NCBI RefSeq assembly: GCF_937874145.1
Contig: NZ_CALNBI010000391.1
Location: 1-13,272, forward strand
Reading direction: 5' to 3'
Origin: an uncultured Chitinophaga sp.
GTDB lineage: Bacteria; Bacteroidota; Bacteroidia; Chitinophagales; Chitinophagaceae
DNA: 13,272 bases
In this document: positions 7,688-13,272 of the stretch, piece after piece
How the letters are laid out: each line of letters starts with the position of its first letter
Numbering within the stretch: position 1 is the stretch's first letter
Made by a program: the position numbers and the translations under genes
The notes under the pieces: model-generated
The model's database searches: none
The model's input: the letters and a program-made list of their open reading frames with translations, nothing else
What the model was told of the DNA's origin: nothing

Positions 7688-7709
7688 AGCCCGGGCAACA
7701 GTCAAAGGA

Positions 7710-8537
7710 TCACTGGTTCAAGTGAAATTTGATGGGCACATTGAACCAAACGGCCACGTTGCGCCCATTCTGGCGGCCAGCTTTCCATTTGGGCATTTTC
7801 CGGATCACGCGGAGCGCTTCTTCTTCACAACCCGCGCCCACTTTCCTCCCGGTCGTTTCTACATTGGTGATCGACCCGTCCACGTTCACGACGAATTTCA
7901 CGAAAACGGTCCCTTCCACACCGTTCTCTGACGCCATATGCGGATAGCGCATGTGGTCGTTGAGGAATTTGTACATGGCTTTTTCACCGCCGGGGAATTC
8001 CGGCATGATTTCCACGAAGATGTGAGGGCCTTCCTCTTTTTCTACCTTGGGGGCTTCCACCACCCCGGTACCACCAGACACGCCTTCGAAGGGGTTTTCC
8101 GCGCCGCCGGGCTCGCCGATTATGTCTTTGGTGCTGATCGCCACGTCCTTCAGTTCTTCTATCGTTTTCATTTCATCTTCCGGGTTCACTTTATCGTCTT
8201 CGATTATCTTGATCGTCACGTGCTTTGCAGCAGCAGCCTGTGGCGGGGGCTCCACGGCGCGGGGAGGCGGGGGTGTGAATTTCTTTTCTTCGGGCGGGAG
8301 TTCCACCATATCCGGCGCTTCGAAAATGACAGGTTTCTCCACATGTTCTGCGGCTTTTGAATTCGAGGCCCAGGTGTAGGCGCCTACGCAGAGGAGAACG
8401 ATCCCAGCCATACCCGCTACGGCGTTGCGGACGCGGCGGTCGTACTTGCGGCGGAGGTCATAGGCGCCGTAGTCTTTGTTACGGGAATTGAAGAGAATGT
8501 CGAGGAAGTCTGGTTTAGGCATTTGGGAGGTATTCAT
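7710..8537 (-). CDS. TonB-family energy transducer protein
   Basis: 275 aa from the ATG at 8537. Upstream in-frame starts (8588, 8582) are rejected because Bacteroidota homologues begin close to the conserved segment DILFNSRNKDYGAYDLRRKY, found here at 13-32. One membrane span follows (about 38-57). Next come a Pro/Glu-rich periplasmic stretch (about 78-103, PPEEKKFTPPPPRAVEPPP), an acidic linker, and a C-terminal TonB domain (about 183-275: GGEKAMYKFLNDHMRYP, GTVFVKFVVNVDGSITN, ALRVIRKMPKWKAGRQNGR, V.FNVPIKF). Such proteins pass energy from an inner membrane ExbB/ExbD motor to outer membrane TonB-dependent transporters. Neither exbBD nor a TonB-dependent receptor is in the window, so the partner is unknown. 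The gene appears monocistronic, with a hairpin terminator just downstream, and diverges from the efflux operon. Confidence 0.92.
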   Translation of the reverse strand: MNTSQMPKPDFLDILFNSRNKDYGAYDLRRKYDRRVRNAVAGMAGIVLLCVGAYTWASNSKAAEHVEKPVIFEAPDMVELPPEEKKFTPPPPRAVEPPPQAAAAKHVTIKIIEDDKVNPEDEMKTIEELKDVAISTKDIIGEPGGAENPFEGVSGGTGVVEAPKVEKEEGPHIFVEIMPEFPGGEKAMYKFLNDHMRYPHMASENGVEGTVFVKFVVNVDGSITNVETTGRKVGAGCEEEALRVIRKMPKWKAGRQNGRNVAVWFNVPIKFHLNQ

Positions 8538-8627
8538 GGCGATAACGTTTAACAGGAAGATGCCCGCATGATATTTTTCCATAAACAATTCCCGGGGCCG
8601 GATTTAACACATTGAACCTTTTCACGT

Positions 8628-8648
8628 TACGTTTGTTCTACAAACGTA
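8628..8648. promoter_or_regulatory. Palindromic overlapping divergent promoter boxes / possible operator
   Basis: A perfect inverted repeat has arms TACGTTTG (8628-8635) and CAAACGTA (8641-8648) around TTCTA. Each arm, read on its own strand, is an exact match to the Bacteroidota -7 box TAnnTTTG: the left arm faces the efflux operon (ATG 8680), the right arm faces tonB (ATG 8537). About 21 bp upstream of each box there is only a weak -33 look-alike (TTTA at 8603-8606 for plus; TTCG for minus). The dyad could equally be the operator of a repressor. The rest of the 8538-8679 gap shows no further clear signal. Confidence 0.5.
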
Positions 8649-8679
8649 CCCGCTGCTGTTAAACGGATACGAACCCTGT

Positions 8680-10034
8680 ATGAGTAGCTGTTTCCTGACC
8701 ATAATTAGGCGGATGGTCTGCTTGACCGCTGTGCTGACAACCTGTGCCGGGGGCGCCCATGCCCAGCAAAACGGTACGGCCGGCCCCGTATACACGCTGG
8801 ATGAATGCATACGGTATGCGCTCCGCAACGAAAACAACGTCGTCAACGCCCGTCGCGGCAGATATCCACGGAACAGATCCGGGAAACGCGCGGCATGCTG
8901 CTGCCCCACGCCAATATCACCGGCAACTTCACCGACAACCTCAAACTTCAAACCTCGCTCATACCCGATTTTACAGGTGACCCCAATAATAAAGTCCCCG
9001 TTCAATTCGGCACCAAATTCTCTTCCGCCATCACCGGCGAAGTAACGCAAACCCTCATCAACAGCGACTACTTCCTGGGCCTCAAAGCCGCCAAAGTATA
9101 CGATGAAATGGCCGTCCGCGATTACGAGCGCACCGCCATCGAAACCCGCGTGGAAGTCAGCGTCGCTTATTTCAACGTGCTCGTTGCCCAGGAAAGCATC
9201 CGGCTCGTGGAAGCCAACCTCGTCCAGTTCGGCAAAACCCTCAAGGATACACGCGCCCGGTACGACGAAGGCGTTTCCGAAAGGATCGACGTGGACAGGA
9301 TCCAGACTTCCTTCAACAATGTCGAAACCAACCGCGCCAACCTCAAACGGCAGCTCGACTACACGTACGATGTATTGAAATTCCGGATGGGCATGCCCAT
9401 CGATTCGCCCATAGCCGTTAAAGAAGATGTGAGGACCTACACCGACAATATGCCCGACAGCCTCAATTACCGCTTCATGGACCGGCCTGAATACGCCATG
9501 CAGCGCGTGCAGGTGGAGCTGGACCGGCTGAACCTGAAAAGTAAAAAACTGCAGGTCATCCCCACCCTCAATGCATTCGTCAATTACGGCTTCAACTATT
9601 TCTCTGAGAACTTCAGCGACCTCTATAAAACCGGCTTCGGCACTTCCGCCCTCGGCGTCCGGCTTTCCTGGCCGATCTTCGCCGGAACGGAAAGGATTTA
9701 CGCCGCCCGGAGGCTCGCGCTCGTTCTGGAACAAAGCCAGAACAACCTTAATTATCTCAGCCAGCAGATCCAGCTGGAAGTCCGTGAAGGGTGGACGGTT
9801 TACCGGAACAACCTCAACCAGCTCAACACCCAGGAAAAGAATATGGAGCTCACACAAGGCGTGTACGACAGGGTGGTGCTGAAGTATGAAGAGGGCGTAG
9901 CCACGAGCCTCGACGTGCTTTCGGCCGACAGCGAGCTGAAAACAGCGCAAAACGATTACATCACTGCATTGGTCAATACCCTCATCAGCAGAGTGCGGCT
10001 CGAACAGGCGATGGGTAAAATAAAAGCGGAATAA
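8680..10034 (+). CDS. TolC-family outer membrane efflux channel, reading frame broken by a frameshift
   Basis: The first gene of an RND efflux operon would form the outer membrane exit duct. The start at 8680 encodes a signal peptide (MSSCFLTIIRRMVCLTAVLTTCAGGAHA) and then YTLDECIRYALRNENNVVNA, the usual TolC-family N-terminus. Homology then moves to the -1 frame at about 8851-8861 and continues as ISTEQIRETRGMLLPHANITG to the stop at 10034. Joined, the product would be about 451 aa, normal for the family. Two outer-membrane-efflux repeats are recognisable in the second frame: long helical segments (AVRDYERTAIETRVEVSVAY..., later QIQLEVREGWTVYRNN) with the recurrent Y-x-E/D-GV motif (RYDEGVSERIDV, KYEEGVATSLDV), and barrel strands around FVNYGFNYFSENF. 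As given, the first frame stops at 9045, and the second has only internal starts without a signal peptide. The adaptor gene follows after 10 bp. Confidence 0.88.
8851..8861 (+). other. Frameshift site in the TolC-family gene
   Basis: Coding similarity passes from the frame of 8680 (ending ...NNVVNAR) to the frame of 8865 (ISTEQIRETRG...), equivalent to the loss of one base or gain of two. The local bases, CGTCGCGGCAG, contain no homopolymer and no X-XXY-YYZ slippery heptamer, so an indel or sequence error is likelier than programmed slippage. Adding one base here would restore a single frame. Confidence 0.8.
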
Positions 10035-10044
10035 ACTCCTTGTT

Positions 10045-11148
10045 ATGCAACCTTACCGGAATTTTTATATCATGCTGATCCCGCTGCTGGCGGTAGCCTG
10101 CAAGGGCAAACAATCCCAGCAGCAGATGGCGGGGGGCGCCATGCCGAAAACCACCGTCTCCGTCTTCGAAGTGAAGGCCGCCAGCTATACCGTCACCGAA
10201 AGCTTCCCCGCAGCGCTCACCGGCAATGTGCAGGTCGATATCAAATCCGATGTGACCGGCTTCCTGCAGAAGATCCATGCGAAAGACGGCAGTTCCGTTT
10301 CGAAGGGGCAGGCACTTTACGAGGTCGACAAAAGCCGCAGCCAGGCCGCTTACGACGAAGCCAATGCGGCCGTAATCCAGGCGGAGGCAGACCTTGCGCT
10401 GAAGAAACGCGATTACGAGCGGTATTCCAACCTGCTCAAAAAAGATGCGATCTCCAGGCAAACGGTAGACCAGGCAGAAACAGCGGTTAAAACCTCCGAA
10501 GCCATGGTAGCAGCAGCCCGCGCCACGCGCGCCCGTACCGGGACCGATATCAGCCACGCCGTACTACGTGCCCCCATCGCCGGGAAGATCGGCATCGCGC
10601 AGCTGCGCATCGGCGACCTGGTGACCGCAGGTTCCACCGTTATCAACACCCTCGTCAACGAAGACCCCATCTTCGCCGATATCGACATTCCGCAAACCCG
10701 TTATAATGAATTCCGTAAAGACGTCAGCGACCGCGCCGGCGGCAATCAATATTTCCTCACATTTCCCAACGGCGAATTATATCCCGAACCGGGAAAAATC
10801 CTGCTGGTAAACAACGCCGTGGATCCCCGTACGGGAACGCTCCGCGTGCGGCTTACGTTTCCCAACAAAAAAGGCCAGCTCAAATCCGGGATGACCGCCA
10901 CAATGCAGATGCACTTTAAAACCGGCGACCAGCAGGTGGCCATTCCCGCCAAAGCCATTATGGAACTGCTGAGCGAAGTGAAAGTCTATACCCTCGGCCC
11001 GGGGAATGTGGTGGAAGTGAAGCCCGTGCAGAAAGGGTCCCTGCTCGACAGCCTGCAGATCATCGACAGCGGCCTGAAAGCCGGCGACAAGGTGATCACC
11101 GATGGCCTTCAGAAGATACGCCCCGGCGATACCGTCAATGTTAAATAA
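10045..11148 (+). CDS. RND efflux periplasmic adaptor lipoprotein (AcrA/MexA-like membrane fusion protein)
   Basis: 367 aa, linking the inner membrane RND pump to the TolC-like channel. A lipoprotein signal ends in LLAVAC with C19 as the likely lipid anchor, followed by a Gln-rich tether. The first lipoyl half-motif is at about 68-95 (SDVTGFLQKIHAKDGSSVSKGQALYEVD, split across the hairpin) and the second at 171-203 (LRAPIAGKIGIAQLRIGDLV). Between them a helical hairpin (about 98-166, rich in Ala/Glu/Lys) would contact the channel. The beta-barrel domain is about 205-292, including NNAVDPRTGTLRVR, and the membrane-proximal domain is 293-367 (VAIPAKAIM, GLKAGDKVITDGLQKIRPG). Length fits AcrA-type adaptors. 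Gaps to the channel gene (10 bp) and the pump gene (8 bp) indicate one operon. Confidence 0.94.
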   Translation: MQPYRNFYIMLIPLLAVACKGKQSQQQMAGGAMPKTTVSVFEVKAASYTVTESFPAALTGNVQVDIKSDVTGFLQKIHAKDGSSVSKGQALYEVDKSRSQAAYDEANAAVIQAEADLALKKRDYERYSNLLKKDAISRQTVDQAETAVKTSEAMVAAARATRARTGTDISHAVLRAPIAGKIGIAQLRIGDLVTAGSTVINTLVNEDPIFADIDIPQTRYNEFRKDVSDRAGGNQYFLTFPNGELYPEPGKILLVNNAVDPRTGTLRVRLTFPNKKGQLKSGMTATMQMHFKTGDQQVAIPAKAIMELLSEVKVYTLGPGNVVEVKPVQKGSLLDSLQIIDSGLKAGDKVITDGLQKIRPGDTVNVK

Positions 11149-11156
11149 AAGGCACC

Positions 11157-13272
11157 ATGATTGCGAAAACGTTCATAGAAAGGAAGAATACGACGATCGT
11201 GATTGCCATCATCATGGTGATCGTAGGCCTCATCTGCATGATCAACCTGCCGGTGGCCCAGCTCCCCGACATTGCGCCGCCCACAGTGTCCGTGAGCGCC
11301 AGTTATATCGGCGCCAACTCCACCACCGTGGAAGAAACCGTGACCACACCCATCGAGAACCAGGTCAATGGTACCCCCGGTGCCATGTACCTGCAGTCGG
11401 CCAGCGCGAACGACGGCTCTATGAGTATAACCGTCACTTTCGAGATCGGCACCGATCCGGATATTTCCACCCTCGACGTGCAGAACCGCGTGAGCATCGC
11501 CTCCCCCAGCGTGCCTGATGATGTACGCCGCGTGGGCATTACCACCAAAAAGCGCTCGAACGACATGCTCATGGTGGTGGCCCTGCTTTCCCCGAACGGC
11601 ACGCACTCCAAAGCATTCCTCGACAACTACCTTAATATCAACCTCAAACCCGAAATTTCCCGCGTGAGCGGCGTGGGCGACGTGCAGGCATTTTCCAACG
11701 ATTACTCCATGCGCATCTGGCTGGACCCGGAGAAGATGGCCAACCTCGGCCTCACACCCGCCATGGTGGCGGGCGCCATCCAGGAGCAGAACACCCAGGC
11801 GCCGGCAGGGATCATCGGTGCGCCGCCGGCCAATAAAGACCAGGCTTTCGAATATTCCGTGAAAGTGCGCGGCCGCTTGCTCACCGCGGAAGAATTTGGC
11901 GATATCATCGTGTCCAGCAACCCCAACACCGGGTCGCTCGTGCGCCTGTCCGACATTTCGCGGCAGGAGCTCGGTTCCTTCAGTTACGCGATCGACGTAA
12001 AGGCTGATGGCAAAACCGGTACCGGGATGGGCATCTACCTCACACCCGGCGCCAACGCGCTGGATGTGGCCGACCGGGTGGAAGCGCGGATGGCGGAATT
12101 GAAAAAAACCTTCCCGGACGATATCGACTGGATGGTGCCTTTCGAAACCGTTTCCTTCGTGCGCATCTCCATCAGCGAAGTGATCCAGACGTTCCTGGAA
12201 GCACTGGCGCTCGTGGTGATCGTGGTGTACATCTTCCTGCAAAGCTGGCGCGCCACGCTCATCCCCATCCTCGTTATCCCTGTATCCCTCATCGGAACGT
12301 TCATCTTCTTCCAGCTCCTCGGTTTCTCCATCAATACGCTGACGTTGTTCGGATTTGTGCTGGCGATCGGGATCGTGGTGGATGACGCCATCGTGGTGGT
12401 GGAAGCGGTCCAGCATCATATCGATGCGAATGGCATGACCCCGCGCGACGCTACTTTCAAGGCGATGGAAGAAGTGTCCGCCCCGGTGATCGCCATCGGC
12501 CTGATCCTCGCCGCGGTGTTCGTACCCGTGGCGTTCATCCCCGGCGTGAGCGGGAAACTATATCAACAGTTCGCATTGACGATCGCCTTTTCCGTGATCC
12601 TGTCCGCCTTCCTGGCGCTGAGTCTTACGCCGGCATTGTGCGCGGTGATGATGCGCCCTTCCAACCTCAACCCCGAATCCAAAGGGCTGGGCAAGCTGCA
12701 TTACAAATTCAACACCTGGTTCGATAAATTCACGAGGAAGTACACCAACGGCGTCCGCAGGTCCATTAAACAAACCGCGTTCGTGCTTATTCTGATGGGC
12801 ATCCTCTTCGGCGCGGCTTTCCTGCTATTCAAGCGGGTGCCTACTACTTTTGTGCCGCAGGAAGACATGGGCGCGATGTTCCTGGCGCTCGACCTGCCGG
12901 ATGCATCCTCTTCCATGCGCACCCGCCAGCTGGCCGAACATGTCAACCAGATCCTGTCAGAAGACCCTGCCGTACAGCATTACATGGCGGTAACCGGGAT
13001 GAACTTCATTGGGGGCGGCGCGGTAAAGCCCAGTTCCGCCACCTGGTTCGTGAACCTCAAGCCCTGGGACGAGCGATACGCCAACGGTCAGAACATGAAC
13101 GTGGTGCTGGGAAGGATTCAGGGCAAGCTGGCCCAGATCACGGAAGCCACGGCGCTGGTAATTCCGGCGCCTACGCTGCGGGGGCTTGGCACGTCGTCTG
13201 GTTTCTCTTATGTGCTGGAACAGCGGTCCGGCACCGATATCACCGAATTTGCTCGGGTACTGCAAAACGTGC
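11157..13272 (+). CDS. RND efflux pump of the HAE1 family (AcrB/MexB-like), 3' end beyond window
   Basis: 705 complete codons are visible and the frame runs off the right edge; family members are about 1,050 aa, so roughly two thirds is present. The N-terminus has the family form: a short cytoplasmic start, span one (IVIAIIMVIVGLICM), then LPVAQLPDIAPPTVSVSASYIGA, as in AcrB. The porter domain is seen through about residue 330. Spans two to six follow (for example LALVVIVVYIFLQ, SLIGTFIFFQLL, FGFVLAIGIVVDDAIVVVEAV). D409 and D410 in span four match the proton-relay Asp pair (D407/D408 in AcrB). TPALCAVMMRP marks the end of span six, followed by the loop and span seven. The second porter half begins near KRVPTTFVPQEDMGAMF. 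Proton-driven export of hydrophobic or amphiphilic compounds is expected; the substrate cannot be read from sequence. The matching Lys/Arg relay residues lie outside the window. Confidence 0.95.
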   Translation, partial: MIAKTFIERKNTTIVIAIIMVIVGLICMINLPVAQLPDIAPPTVSVSASYIGANSTTVEETVTTPIENQVNGTPGAMYLQSASANDGSMSITVTFEIGTDPDISTLDVQNRVSIASPSVPDDVRRVGITTKKRSNDMLMVVALLSPNGTHSKAFLDNYLNINLKPEISRVSGVGDVQAFSNDYSMRIWLDPEKMANLGLTPAMVAGAIQEQNTQAPAGIIGAPPANKDQAFEYSVKVRGRLLTAEEFGDIIVSSNPNTGSLVRLSDISRQELGSFSYAIDVKADGKTGTGMGIYLTPGANALDVADRVEARMAELKKTFPDDIDWMVPFETVSFVRISISEVIQTFLEALALVVIVVYIFLQSWRATLIPILVIPVSLIGTFIFFQLLGFSINTLTLFGFVLAIGIVVDDAIVVVEAVQHHIDANGMTPRDATFKAMEEVSAPVIAIGLILAAVFVPVAFIPGVSGKLYQQFALTIAFSVILSAFLALSLTPALCAVMMRPSNLNPESKGLGKLHYKFNTWFDKFTRKYTNGVRRSIKQTAFVLILMGILFGAAFLLFKRVPTTFVPQEDMGAMFLALDLPDASSSMRTRQLAEHVNQILSEDPAVQHYMAVTGMNFIGGGAVKPSSATWFVNLKPWDERYANGQNMNVVLGRIQGKLAQITEATALVIPAPTLRGLGTSSGFSYVLEQRSGTDITEFARVLQNV

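Noticed and set aside
8538..8627. A riboswitch or small RNA in the leader of the TonB-family gene.
   Set aside because: The roughly 95-nt leader shows no recognisable conserved core or strong secondary structure by eye.
8840..8875. Programmed ribosomal frameshifting in the TolC-family gene.
   Set aside because: There is no slippery heptamer, homopolymer or obvious downstream pseudoknot at the switch point, and this family is not known for recoding. An indel or sequence error explains it more simply.
8622..9950. A 442-codon minus-strand frame opposite the TolC-family gene.
   Set aside because: The plus strand carries unmistakable TolC-family repeats. The antisense product has no domain and would begin inside coding sequence.
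11109..12419. A 436-codon minus-strand frame opposite the RND pump gene.
   Set aside because: It is His/Asp/Gly-rich low-complexity translation antisense to a well-conserved AcrB-like sequence.
1..13272. CRISPR arrays, insertion sequences, tRNA or rRNA genes, phage or defence genes.
   Set aside because: No spaced direct repeats, transposase motifs, terminal inverted repeats or RNA gene signatures were seen. All sizeable stretches are explained by ordinary genes.

Overview
The window looks like chromosomal DNA from a GC-rich member of the Bacteroidota, most likely Chitinophagaceae (a Chitinophaga-like bacterium). Four things point there: the TonB protein has the N-terminus typical of Bacteroidota TonB homologues (residues DILFNSRNKDYGAYDLR); lipoproteins are frequent; a GH18/GH20 chitin-degrading pair is present; and promoter-like TAnnTTTG boxes (the Bacteroidota primary-sigma -7 element) sit before several genes. 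This is inference from sequence features, with no database search. No RNA genes, insertion sequences, CRISPR arrays or integration signatures were seen. Coding density is high and gaps are short.

Layout. Positions 1-1230 (minus) hold the N-terminal 410 codons of a BamA/TamA-like outer membrane protein, cut by the window edge. A strong intrinsic terminator (about 1290-1328) separates it from a minus-strand chitin unit: a GH18 chitinase (3924-5075) followed by a GH20 beta-N-acetylhexosaminidase (1353-3881). Together these would cut chitin to oligosaccharides and then to GlcNAc. Diverging from the chitinase across only 38 bp is a plus-strand pair, a small lipoprotein of unknown function (5114-5830) and a DUF2306-type membrane protein (5827-6477), which overlap by ATGA. 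This pair runs tail-to-tail into a TPR-like lipoprotein (6443-7600, minus), overlapping it by 35 bp. Upstream of that lie a GC-rich terminator and a TonB-family energy transducer (7710-8537, minus).

From 8680 to the right edge is a tripartite efflux operon on the plus strand: a TolC-like outer membrane channel (8680-10034), a periplasmic adaptor lipoprotein (10045-11148) and an HAE1-type RND pump (11157 to beyond 13272). Gaps are 10 and 8 bp. The channel gene as given is broken by a -1 frame change near 8851-8861, between its signal-peptide-encoding start and the rest of the protein. No efflux regulator lies in the window. tonB and the efflux operon diverge from a 142-bp gap that contains a perfect inverted repeat, each arm of which reads as a -7 promoter box on its own outgoing strand.

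I did not find a convincing new biological system. The observations most worth checking are the broken tolC frame, the palindromic divergent promoter, and the uncharacterised lipoprotein/DUF2306 pair sharing a 38-bp control region with the chitinase.
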